A DNA stretch of 64,000 nt, taken from NCBI GenBank assembly GCA_022843175.1, contig JALHOE010000019.1, positions 1 to 64,000 of the forward strand. The letters run 5' to 3'. The DNA is from Deltaproteobacteria bacterium. Its GTDB lineage: Bacteria > Myxococcota_A > Polyangia > Polyangiales > JADJMO01. Position 1 is the first letter of the stretch; the number at the start of each line of letters is the position of its first letter. Position numbers and translations under genes: made by a program. Positions 41,898-50,299 of the stretch are shown piece after piece. Under the pieces are notes generated by a model that was not told where the DNA came from, did no database searches, and saw only the letters and a program-made list of their open reading frames with translations.

Positions 41898-44800
41898 ATG
41901 CGTTACCTCCCGCTGTGGAGTCTCTCGATCGCGCTTCTCTCTTGCGGTCGCCCGCACCAGACCAAGCCCGACGTCGTCACGGCGGGAGCCGCGGTGCGAC
42001 GCGCGCTGCACGCGTGGAAGCCCGTCGAGCCCCTCGGCGACACGCGCCTTCTGCCAATCCCGATCGCGGAGGCGCCCGATCGGTCGGGGCGCTACATCGT
42101 GCGCAGGGCCGGCGCGACTACGTTCTTCACACCCGAGGGTTTCGCGTTTGCCGTGGACGACGGTCGCGAGCGCCGCGCCGTGCACTGCACGATCGAGGGC
42201 GGTCGTCGCTCGCTCACCGGCGAGGGCCCCGAGGCCGCACGCGTTCACCAGTTCGTCGGCCCGCAGGGCGCATGGGCGCGCGATCTCTCGACGGTATCGC
42301 GCGTCGCCTGGGACGACGTCTATCCGGGCATCGACATGGTGTCCGACGTCGCGCGCGGCGGCGTCGCGTATCGGTTCGTGCTGTCGCCGGGCGCGCGCGT
42401 CGAGGACATCGTCATGCGCTGGCAGGGCGGCGTTCCGCGCAAGGTCGAGGGGGGCGTCGACATCGTCACCGATCTCGGCGTGCTCCGCGTGCGCGGCCTG
42501 CATGCGTTCGCCATCGAAGGGGACCGGCGCGTGGAGCTCACCGCGCGTCACGTCGTGCGCGGCGCCGACGTCACGCTCGAAGTGGATGGGTGGGATGGTA
42601 CGAAGCCGTTGATCGTCGATCCGACCATCTCGTGGTCGTCGTACCTCGGTGGTTCGGGTTGGGACTCGAACGCGCGCGTCGCCGTGGACGGCAGCGGCAA
42701 CGTGCTCGTCGTCGGCCGCGCCGGCTCCGCGGACTTCCCGACGATGAGCGGGTTCGATACGACCTACGCAGCCGGCGACGCCTTCGTCACGAAGATTTCG
42801 AGCGCGGGCGCGCTGCTCTGGTCCACGTACCTCGGGGGCGCGGGGCTCGACAACGGCGACGCCGTGGTCGCGGACGCCGCGGGGAACGTCTTCGTCGGCG
42901 GCACGACGTCGTCGGCCGACTTCCCCACCACCGGCGGCTTCGACACCTCACGTGGCGGTGCCTCGGACGCGTTCGTCGCGAAACTCAGCAGCGCCGGCGC
43001 GTTGACGTGGTCATCGTATCTCGGCGGTAGCCTCAGCGAATCGTCCTACCCGATCTCGATGGCGATCGACGCCACCGGCGACGTGTACGTCGGCGGCGGG
43101 ACCGAGTCGACCGACTTCCCCACCACCGCCGGGGTCGACACGTCGTTCGGCGGGAAGACCGACGCCTTCATCACCAAGGTGACGAGCGCGGGCGCCGTTG
43201 CTTGGTCGACGTACCTCGGCGGCACCAGTTTCGAGCAGGTCGAGGGCATCGCGATCGATGGCAGCGGCAATGTGCTGCTCACCGGCAACACCACGTCTGC
43301 GGACTTTCCCACGACCGGCGGCTTCGACACGACCACGAGCTCCGGCGACGCCTTCGTCACCAAGCTCTCGCCGTCCGGTGGCGTGGTGTGGTCGTCTTTC
43401 CTCGGCGGGACCGGCGTCGATTACGGTCACGCGATCGCCGTCGACAGCGCGGGAAACGCGTTCGTCGTCGGCCACACGGGCAGTGGCGCCTTCCCCACCA
43501 CCGGCGGCTTCGACACCACCAGCGCCGGAATCAGCGAGGGGTTCGTCGCCAAGGTGAGCGCCGCGGGGGCGCTGCAATGGTCCTCGTACCTCGGCGGCGG
43601 CGAGGGCGATATCGCGCTCGGGGCGCTCACCGATAGCGGTGGCAACGTGATCGTCGTGGGCACCACCAGCTCCCTCGACTTCCCCACGCTCGGCGCCTTC
43701 GATTCGACGCTCGGCGGCAGCGGTGACGTCTTCGTCACGAAGATCAGCGGTGCCGGCGTCATCCTCTGGTCGTCGTATCTCGGCGGGTCCGGCGGCGAAT
43801 CCGGGCTCGGCCCAGTCGGGATCGCGAGCGACGCCGCAGGCAACCTCTTCGTCTCTGGTGCGACGAATTCGGCCGACTTCCCCGCCACCGGCGGGTTCGA
43901 TACCACCCTGAGCGCGGGCGCCGCTGACGTGTTCATCACGAAGCTCGCGCCGGCGACCCTCGCGCTCGGCGCCTCGTGCACATCCGCGGGCGCCTGCATC
44001 TCCGCTCACTGCGTCGAGGGCGTCTGTTGCGACAAGCCGTGTGCCGGCGTCTGCGAGTCGTGCATCGCCGCGAAGAAGGGCTCTGGCACCGACGGCACCT
44101 GCGGCAACGTCGCCGAGGGGACCGATCCCCGCGACAAGTGCGCCGCCGACCCGACTCCCTTGTCCTGCGACGCCGACGGCATGTGCGATGGCGCGGGTGC
44201 CTGCCGCATCTACGCCAAGAAGGGCACCGCGTGCGGCGCGACGACCTGCACCGCGGGCAGCGTCGCCGGTAAGACGTGCAACGGCGGCGGCACGTGCGAG
44301 ACGGCGACGACGTCGTGCGCGCCCTACGCGTGCGGCACCGACGCGTGCAAGACGGTCTGCGCGGCGGACACCGATTGCACGGCGGACGCCTACTGCACCG
44401 CTGCCAAGACGTGCGCCGTGAAGCTCGCTGCGGGCAACTCTTGCGCGGATGCGCGCGAGTGCGCGAGCGGCTTCTGCGTCGATGGCGTGTGTTGCGCGTC
44501 CACGTGCGCGGGACAGTGCGAGGCGTGCAACGAGCCGGGCGCGGCGGGCACTTGCACCGGCGTGACCGGCAAACCGCGCGGGACGCGCGCAGGGTGCGAC
44601 GCGCTCGCCGAGACCGACTGCTCACGCACCACGTGCGACGGCACCGTGCGCGACAAGTGCGCGGGCTTCGCCAACGGCACCGCGGTGTCGTGCGGCGCGA
44701 GCGCGTGCACCGCCGACAAAAAGTATCAAAAGGCCGGCACCTGCGACGGCGCCGGAAAGTGCGCGCGGCCGGAGCCACTTCCATGCATTCCCTATGTTTG

Positions 44801-45182
44801 TGACGTCACCGCCGCGACCGGCTGCAAGTCGACGTGCGCCACCAACGGCGATTGCGCCGAGGGCTATACCTGCACCGGCTCGGCATGCGTGCAGGGCGCG
44901 ACATGCAACGCCGAGGGCACCGCCTCGGTCGACAAGCTGGGCAAAGAGACCCCCTGCGCGCCCTTCCGTTGCGGCACCGACGGCAAGTGCAGCGCGGTGT
45001 GCCAGACGAGCAACGACTGCGCGGGCGGGTTCGTCTGCGATCCCACGTCAACCAGGTGTGTCCCCGGCGACGCCGGCGGCAGCGGCGGCGATGGCGGCTG
45101 TGGGCTCGGCCGCGCGGCGGGGCGCGGCTCGCCGATGGCGTTGCTTGCGCTGCTCGCGCTCATCGCGCGACGCCGCCGCTGA
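41898..45182 (+). CDS. SBBP-repeat, Cys-rich surface protein with MYXO-CTERM-like tail
   Basis: A 1094-residue protein. The N terminus has a signal peptide that could end in LLSC (Cys16, a lipobox). Residues about 20-240 resemble the DUF7948-type N-terminal region often preceding SBBP repeats. About seven SBBP repeats follow, each roughly 62 residues and beginning with W-S-[ST]-[YF]-LGG and containing a conserved SADFPTTGGFDT-like segment; these form a beta-propeller. Residues about 690-1060 form a Cys-rich region with about 50 Cys (repeats like CVEGVCC). The end is Gly-rich, then Cys, then a hydrophobic helix and Arg-Arg-Arg-Arg: a MYXO-CTERM-type sorting signal. The presence of both a lipobox and the C-terminal signal is unusual. 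Confidence 0.88.
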   Translation: MRYLPLWSLSIALLSCGRPHQTKPDVVTAGAAVRRALHAWKPVEPLGDTRLLPIPIAEAPDRSGRYIVRRAGATTFFTPEGFAFAVDDGRERRAVHCTIEGGRRSLTGEGPEAARVHQFVGPQGAWARDLSTVSRVAWDDVYPGIDMVSDVARGGVAYRFVLSPGARVEDIVMRWQGGVPRKVEGGVDIVTDLGVLRVRGLHAFAIEGDRRVELTARHVVRGADVTLEVDGWDGTKPLIVDPTISWSSYLGGSGWDSNARVAVDGSGNVLVVGRAGSADFPTMSGFDTTYAAGDAFVTKISSAGALLWSTYLGGAGLDNGDAVVADAAGNVFVGGTTSSADFPTTGGFDTSRGGASDAFVAKLSSAGALTWSSYLGGSLSESSYPISMAIDATGDVYVGGGTESTDFPTTAGVDTSFGGKTDAFITKVTSAGAVAWSTYLGGTSFEQVEGIAIDGSGNVLLTGNTTSADFPTTGGFDTTTSSGDAFVTKLSPSGGVVWSSFLGGTGVDYGHAIAVDSAGNAFVVGHTGSGAFPTTGGFDTTSAGISEGFVAKVSAAGALQWSSYLGGGEGDIALGALTDSGGNVIVVGTTSSLDFPTLGAFDSTLGGSGDVFVTKISGAGVILWSSYLGGSGGESGLGPVGIASDAAGNLFVSGATNSADFPATGGFDTTLSAGAADVFITKLAPATLALGASCTSAGACISAHCVEGVCCDKPCAGVCESCIAAKKGSGTDGTCGNVAEGTDPRDKCAADPTPLSCDADGMCDGAGACRIYAKKGTACGATTCTAGSVAGKTCNGGGTCETATTSCAPYACGTDACKTVCAADTDCTADAYCTAAKTCAVKLAAGNSCADARECASGFCVDGVCCASTCAGQCEACNEPGAAGTCTGVTGKPRGTRAGCDALAETDCSRTTCDGTVRDKCAGFANGTAVSCGASACTADKKYQKAGTCDGAGKCARPEPLPCIPYVCDVTAATGCKSTCATNGDCAEGYTCTGSACVQGATCNAEGTASVDKLGKETPCAPFRCGTDGKCSAVCQTSNDCAGGFVCDPTSTRCVPGDAGGSGGDGGCGLGRAAGRGSPMALLALLALIARRRR

Positions 45183-45218
45183 TACTGCTTCGGCCGCCTC
45201 GAGGTGCTCACTGCGCAG

Positions 45219-45233
45219 CCTCGGACTTCGAGG
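45219..45233. terminator. Possible short hairpin between convergent genes
   Basis: CCTCG, five bases, CGAGG lies in the 63-base gap between the SBBP gene and the convergent Cys-rich lipoprotein gene. A CCTCGAGG palindrome sits just before it. There is no U-tract and the stem is short. Confidence 0.25.
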
Positions 45234-45245
45234 ACTTACGAGCGC

Positions 45246-46421
45246 TCAGCCGCAGGTGCCGTGCGCGGTGCTCGTCGCGCCGATGCACGTCTTGCCCGCC
45301 GGGCAGTGCGCGCTCGTCGCGCACGGGCGCTTGCCGACTTGGCAGGTCTTCTTGCCGGTGCCGCCCATCTCTTCGCAGTAGCCGTTGAGTGTCGCGCAGT
45401 CGGTGTCGGTGGTGCAGTTCTTGAGACAGTAGCCAGCCATGCCGGCGGGCACCTTCGTGAACGCAACGTCGCTCGCGAGAAGCGCAGTGCGCGGCAGGCT
45501 CGGATCGCAGGTGAAGCCGGCCGCGCAGGTGGTCTCGCCGAAGTAGCAGGCGTTCGCGCAGTAGCCCTTCTTCTCGGCGGTCGTGTACAGGCAGTTGCAC
45601 TTGGCCGGCGCCTTCGCGTCGAGATCGGTGCAGGGGTCGCCGGGGAGCTTGGTGAAGGTGACCTTCGTCTTGACGCAGAGCCCGTCCTCGACCTGGCAGA
45701 CGTTGCCGGTCGGGCAGTCGCTGTCGACCTTGCAGCCGCCGAAGCAGTAGCCGACGCCGGTCGTGGCGGACGTGGTGGCGTCCTTGCCCCACCCATATGC
45801 GTTGCACTTGTTCTTGCCGATGCAGCCGGTCGGCGCCGCGCCGGTGTCGCCGAACTCACAGACCGGGAGGCAAATCCCGCCGCTCGAGGTCGCGAGACAC
45901 ACGCCGCGATCGCCGTCGCAGCCCGCGATGGCGCCGAAGCCGGGGTCGCAGCTGTTTCCGATACACACCGAGGTCGGGTACAGCGAGTCGCCGCCGAAGG
46001 CGCCCTTGGTGCAGAGGTTGATGCCCGCCCCGGTCTTGTCGCAGTCGTCGTCGATCGAGCACGCGAGACCGGTGGTCTTGTCGATAAGGCCGCCGCCGTC
46101 GGTGCCGCCGGTGTCGAACGCCACTCCGGTGTCGAACGCAGCTCCGGTGTCGAACGCAGCTCCGGTGTCGAACGCGGCTCCGGTGTCGAACGCGCTTCCG
46201 GTGTCGAATGGGCCGCTGCCCGTGTCGATCGGCGGCGAATCGGTGTCGGGCAACGACGCGTCCTCGGGCGCGCCGGTGTCTCTGCCGAGGAGCGCTCCCG
46301 AGTCCCTGGCGGACACCGCGCCGTCCTTCGGGCCTCCGGCGTCGGCGGACTGGAACGGATCGGTGCTCGAGGAACACCCGGCGAAGACAGCGACCAACGC
46401 AAAGACACCAAGGGTTCGCAT
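45246..46421 (-). CDS. Cys-rich lipoprotein with Phe-Asp-Thr-Gly repeats
   Basis: A 391-residue protein. ATG 46421 starts a signal peptide with lipobox FAGC (Cys16). The linker (about 25-110) is Asp/Thr/Gly-rich and includes six copies of a six-residue unit ending in Phe-Asp-Thr-Gly, encoded by an 18-base tandem repeat (46110-46217). The remaining 280 residues contain about 30 cysteines in Cys-rich modules with 'DSDCPTGNVC', 'DTDCATLNGYC' and 'SAHCPAGKTC' patterns, as in myxobacterial disulfide-rich surface proteins. No enzyme motif was found. Confidence 0.8.
   Translation of the reverse strand: MRTLGVFALVAVFAGCSSSTDPFQSADAGGPKDGAVSARDSGALLGRDTGAPEDASLPDTDSPPIDTGSGPFDTGSAFDTGAAFDTGAAFDTGAAFDTGVAFDTGGTDGGGLIDKTTGLACSIDDDCDKTGAGINLCTKGAFGGDSLYPTSVCIGNSCDPGFGAIAGCDGDRGVCLATSSGGICLPVCEFGDTGAAPTGCIGKNKCNAYGWGKDATTSATTGVGYCFGGCKVDSDCPTGNVCQVEDGLCVKTKVTFTKLPGDPCTDLDAKAPAKCNCLYTTAEKKGYCANACYFGETTCAAGFTCDPSLPRTALLASDVAFTKVPAGMAGYCLKNCTTDTDCATLNGYCEEMGGTGKKTCQVGKRPCATSAHCPAGKTCIGATSTAHGTCG
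46110..46217. repeat. 18-base tandem repeat, 6 copies
   Basis: Six consecutive units of consensus GGTGTCGAACGCAGCTCC (+ strand), the first and last two divergent. They encode hexapeptide repeats ending in Phe-Asp-Thr-Gly in the linker of the minus-strand lipoprotein. The unit is a multiple of three, so the frame is preserved. Confidence 0.9.
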
Positions 46422-46589
46422 GGCGCGAACGCTAATCAGCCTCGCGCGCACCGGGAATGGGCATACGTTCGGCCGCTTGGCTCTGGTCACATCTCTGGAT
46501 GCATTCGCAACCAAGCTCTCGAATAGGCGCTCGCTGACGCGCGCGCCTGTGGGAGGCGCGCTGACCCAGACGGGATAGCATCGGCGCCG

Positions 46590-47750
46590 ATGCGAATATC
46601 GCTCGTCGCGCTCAGCGCGCTCTCGCTCGTGGCCTGCACACCGAAGACCGAGCCCACCGCCGACGCCGGCAAGCCCTTGTTCGCATGTGGCTCGGCGCAG
46701 GTCGATCTCAAGACCGATCCGGCTCACTGCGGCTTCTGCAACAACAAGTGCGCCGCGGCCCACGGCAAGAACACCTGTGAGAACGGTGCGTGCAAGCCGT
46801 CGTGCGACGAGGGTTGGACGGCATGCGGTCTCCCCAGCGCAGGGTGCGACCGCAACCTGAAGCGCGACCCCAAAGCCTGCGGCGCGTGCAGGACCGCCTG
46901 CGCTGGCGCGCCCTGCGTCAACGGCGCGTGCGCGGAGGCGCCCGGGGTCCTCGCCGCCGACGTCTGGGGATTTGGGATTAACGTCACCGACGGCGCATAC
47001 CTCTACCTCGGGCAGCCGAACGACACCGCGAGCTGGAGCCGCGTGAAGCTGGCCGATGGTGCCGTGGAGAACCTGAACGACAAGACGTCGTTCTCTCCGG
47101 CGGCGTTTGATGGGGCGTTCCTCTATGGCTGCAAGGGTGTCCACGGGGACAAGCCGCCGCCGTGCGAGCTGCGCAAGCGAAAGGACAACGGGCCCGAGAG
47201 CGTCGTCGCGACGCTCCCCCACGTCTTCTACGGCAAGGTCCTCGCGGTCAGGGACGGGACCGTCTACTGGGCCCGCTCCATTCCCGACTCGTTCAAGGAC
47301 GGCAAGGGGCCGTTCGGCGACATCGTGTCGATGGACCTGGCGACGAAGAAAGAGACCGTGCTCGCCACCCACCAGCAGGCGCCGCAAAAGATCGTGGTCG
47401 ACGACGCCGCGGTGTACTGGGTGACGAGCGGCGTGGACAAGGACAACACCGGCCTCCTCAAGGTCGCGAAGGGCGGCGGCGACGTCGTCATGCTGGCCAC
47501 GCTGCCCGTGGCCGGATCGCTCGACCTCCGCGGCGACACGGTCTTCGCCAGCTCGATGGACGGGTTGTTCCGCGTCCCGCGCGCGGGTGGCGCGAGCGAG
47601 CTCGTGCTCTTCGGCGCCCCGCCCACGGTGAAGGCACAGTTTCCGAAGGCGGGCGTGGGCGGTGTCGCCGTGGTCTCGGACGAGGTCTTCTGGACGGTCG
47701 CCGCCAAGGACGTGATGTTCACGACCGTGATGCGCGCGAAGCTACCCTGA
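46590..47750 (+). CDS. Cys-rich lipoprotein with beta-propeller-like C-terminal domain
   Basis: A 386-residue protein. ATG 46590 begins a signal peptide with lipobox LVAC (Cys16). Residues 30-115 hold 15 or so cysteines (HCGFCNNKC, ACGACRTAC) in EGF/stigma-like modules common in myxobacteria. From about residue 120 the chain has repeated strands with 'DG..LY' and 'D..VYWV/A' motifs (YLYLGQPND, TVYWARSIPD, AVYWVTSG, VFWTVAAKD), a pattern of WD40/DUF5050-like beta-propellers. The target is unknown. It is divergent from the gene at 46421 (168 bases) and converges on 47777. Confidence 0.78.
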   Translation: MRISLVALSALSLVACTPKTEPTADAGKPLFACGSAQVDLKTDPAHCGFCNNKCAAAHGKNTCENGACKPSCDEGWTACGLPSAGCDRNLKRDPKACGACRTACAGAPCVNGACAEAPGVLAADVWGFGINVTDGAYLYLGQPNDTASWSRVKLADGAVENLNDKTSFSPAAFDGAFLYGCKGVHGDKPPPCELRKRKDNGPESVVATLPHVFYGKVLAVRDGTVYWARSIPDSFKDGKGPFGDIVSMDLATKKETVLATHQQAPQKIVVDDAAVYWVTSGVDKDNTGLLKVAKGGGDVVMLATLPVAGSLDLRGDTVFASSMDGLFRVPRAGGASELVLFGAPPTVKAQFPKAGVGGVAVVSDEVFWTVAAKDVMFTTVMRAKLP

Positions 47751-47765
47751 CGCCGGTCGTCGGCG
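47751..47765 (+). terminator. Hairpin directly after the stop codon
   Basis: CGCCG, five bases, CGGCG starts on the base after the stop of the 46590 gene, in a 26-base convergent gap. There is no U-tract. It may act as a terminator for either gene. Confidence 0.3.
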
Positions 47766-47776
47766 CGAATGCCCGC

Positions 47777-48667
47777 TCAGGGATAGGCGACGTCGACTTG
47801 ATGCTCGCTCTCGGTGCTCATCGTGCCGGCGTCGAGCTTCGTGGCGTTGACTGTCGCGGCGCCGTTGGACGCATAGCGGAGCAACCAGCCGTCGGCGATC
47901 CGCACGGTCACCGTCGTCGTCTGTGTGAATGACATGGTGACCGCCGTGGCATCGCTCGACGCGGCGCCGTGAGAGAACAGCTCGAACGTCGCGCGCCCCT
48001 CCCGAACCTCGATCAGCTTCGCGGACTTCTTGTCGACCGGGATGTCGTCGTCGCCGGTCACGGCGTAGGGCAGGAGCTCCGCGATCTCGTCGCCCGCGCC
48101 GATTGGACGCTCGGGGATGTGGTCGAGAAGGTCCGAGGCGGGCAGCGTGGAGAACATGAGTATGTGCGTCGAATCCATCAGCGAGAGCGTGGTGCCCTTC
48201 GCGTCCTCCACGGTCATGCCGCGAATCACGTAGGGCGAGTCGATGGTGGGAAGCGGCACGGAGGTTCCGGCGTCCGCCAGCTTCGCCTCGACGTACGCGG
48301 CGAGGCCCGTCGACGCGAGTTTTGCTTCGTGAAAGGCGACACGAACGGCCTTGGCCTCGGCTTCGAGCAGCGTCGCGGTGAAGCGCGCGGACGAGCTCGT
48401 TTCCGTGCCCACACTGTGCATGCGCAGCTTGTACGTGACTTCCTGGGTCGTCCCCTTCGGCATGGGCTGACGCTTGATCACGATCTTTCCGGCGGGTGTC
48501 CCGAGCTCGTTCGACGGGAGCGCGCTCGCGACCGGTCCGCGCAGCTCGCGCGCCAGGCGACCGCGCACCCCTTTGAGTGCGCGCGCTCCGACCACGGCGA
48601 GGGCAGCGATCACCAAGAGCGCCACGAACCAACCCTTGCCATCGCGATTCGACGTACGTCGGGCCAT
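47777..48667 (-). CDS. Membrane-anchored protein of unknown function
   Basis: A 296-residue protein with a basic N terminus, one transmembrane helix (about 12-30) and a large extracytoplasmic region. The mature part is beta-rich with hydrophobic-charged alternation; it has no cysteines and no recognised catalytic motif. Segments such as KLRMHSVGTE and MSFTQTTTVTVRIADGW fit the style of DUF6263-like or similar exported beta proteins, but I am not confident of a family. ATG 48667 is the natural start ahead of the helix. It follows the S10-like gene by 134 bases on the same strand. Confidence 0.68.
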   Translation of the reverse strand: MARRTSNRDGKGWFVALLVIAALAVVGARALKGVRGRLARELRGPVASALPSNELGTPAGKIVIKRQPMPKGTTQEVTYKLRMHSVGTETSSSARFTATLLEAEAKAVRVAFHEAKLASTGLAAYVEAKLADAGTSVPLPTIDSPYVIRGMTVEDAKGTTLSLMDSTHILMFSTLPASDLLDHIPERPIGAGDEIAELLPYAVTGDDDIPVDKKSAKLIEVREGRATFELFSHGAASSDATAVTMSFTQTTTVTVRIADGWLLRYASNGAATVNATKLDAGTMSTESEHQVDVAYP

Positions 48668-48801
48668 CCGCGCGATGATACACAGCGGGTCGGCGCGCGA
48701 ATCCGCGTTGGGTCACAGCTTCAGGACGGAGCAGGAGACGAGGAAGAGGACCGAGCAGAGGTGGCGCCACACGCGAGCGAGGATACCCCGCGCGTGGGAG
48801 C

Positions 48802-50223
48802 TCAGCGTGGCAGCCACGCGGCCACGTCGGCGGCGAGCTCGGCCGACGACGACGAGGCCACCGTGTGACCCGACTCGTAGCTCGGCAACCGGACGCGCGC
48901 CTCGACGGCAGGTTGGCCGGCGCGCGCGGGCACGTGCACCGCGAGCGTCCCCGGTCGAGCGACGCCGCCGGGAAGCGCTGGCTCAACTTCCGCGGGGATG
49001 CCGGCTGTGCGTAGTGCGAGGGCGATCGCCGGGGTGTGGATGGCCGCGTCGTAGCGGGCGTTGGTGACGAAGAATCGCGTGGACGAGAGCAGCTCGACGA
49101 ACCAGGGCTGGGTCGCCGCCGGACCGAAGGGCTGCACGCACGAAAGCGCCATCGGCGAGTAGTACCGGTCGCCGGGGCGCAACGCTCCGAGCCGCGCAGT
49201 CAGATCGCGATCGGCCGCGTCCTCCGACGGGAGGTCCCAGCGTTGCACCTCGCGGAACCCGGACGGGCGCGCGGAGGGTGCGAGGGTGGGCACGTCTTCG
49301 ATCTTCCCCCCGAGCAGGAGCGCGCGCGCGCTGGGATCGGCCAGCGCGCCGAGCGTACGGTCGAAGAGCGCGGACACCTCCGCGTTCGTCATGCGCACGT
49401 CGTGGCGGGAGCGCGCCGGGTCGTCGACCGAGAGGACCGGATGGTCGCGAAGCAGCTCCTTCTGCGCGGCGAGCTGCAGATCGCCGAGCACCAGCGGCTG
49501 GATCAGCACCGCGTCGCCGAACTGGGAGGCGACGCGCGCCTCGGGGACCCGCTGACCGGCGAGGTCGGGGAAGACCGCGTCGAAATGGGCGCGCAGCGCG
49601 GTCCGCAGCGCCTCGGTCGGCGCGAGCTCCGGCGCGCGCAGCATCTTCAACATGGCGACCGCGCGGGTGCCGCCGTAGCTCTCACCCACGAGCACCACCC
49701 TGGAGGAACGCAGGTGGGGGTGCCCCGCGAGGAACTCGAGCAGCGCGAGCAGGTGATCGGCCGCGTCGTCGAGGATCGAGCAGGAGCCTCCGTCCGTGCT
49801 CGGCCCGATCCCGTACGAGAAGCCCGCGTGTCGCTCCTCGACGAAGAGGAGGTTCCCAAAGCGGGTCCAGCGCGCAGGGTTCGGTGCGGGCGCCTCGAGG
49901 CCCGCCCCCTCGCGCAAGGTGTGCGGTCCGATGCCCCACGAGAGGAGCCCCATCGAGGTCGCGAACCCGGGGCCCCCGTTCATGAAGACGAACAGCGGCT
50001 TGCGTGCGTCGTCCTCGTCGCTCGGGCGGAACGAGTAGAACAGCCGTGCCGCGTGGCGCGCGCCCTGCTCCATCGGTGGGACGTCGAGGTGTCCGAGCTC
50101 GCTCGGACCGGCGGCGACGCGCGACTCTTCACCGGCGCGTGGCCCTTCACCGGCGGATTGGGCACCGCCAGAGCCGCCACAGCCGACGAGCAGACCGAGA
50201 ACCAGCGGGAAGAGTGCGCGCAT
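48802..50223 (-). CDS. Serine carboxypeptidase-like (S10) lipoprotein
   Basis: A 473-residue protein. The signal peptide ends in lipobox LVGC (Cys15). The domain has S10 hallmarks: MNGGPG (81-86, oxyanion hole), NLLFVEERHAGFSYG (124-138), the nucleophile motif GESYGG (180-185, Ser182), Asp392 in NARYD and His453 in ESGHTV, giving a complete Ser-Asp-His triad. Bacterial S10-like peptidases are known but less common than eukaryotic ones. It is predicted to be lipid-anchored in the envelope, with C-terminal exopeptidase activity on peptides. Its neighbours do not suggest a substrate. Specificity cannot be told from sequence. Confidence 0.87.
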   Translation of the reverse strand: MRALFPLVLGLLVGCGGSGGAQSAGEGPRAGEESRVAAGPSELGHLDVPPMEQGARHAARLFYSFRPSDEDDARKPLFVFMNGGPGFATSMGLLSWGIGPHTLREGAGLEAPAPNPARWTRFGNLLFVEERHAGFSYGIGPSTDGGSCSILDDAADHLLALLEFLAGHPHLRSSRVVLVGESYGGTRAVAMLKMLRAPELAPTEALRTALRAHFDAVFPDLAGQRVPEARVASQFGDAVLIQPLVLGDLQLAAQKELLRDHPVLSVDDPARSRHDVRMTNAEVSALFDRTLGALADPSARALLLGGKIEDVPTLAPSARPSGFREVQRWDLPSEDAADRDLTARLGALRPGDRYYSPMALSCVQPFGPAATQPWFVELLSSTRFFVTNARYDAAIHTPAIALALRTAGIPAEVEPALPGGVARPGTLAVHVPARAGQPAVEARVRLPSYESGHTVASSSSAELAADVAAWLPR

Positions 50224-50299
50224 GTCCGGGCTTGGAGCCAGGGCCGAGGATCCGCCACTGGAACGTGCGAGCGGACGACCTACTCATCGCGAGACGCGC

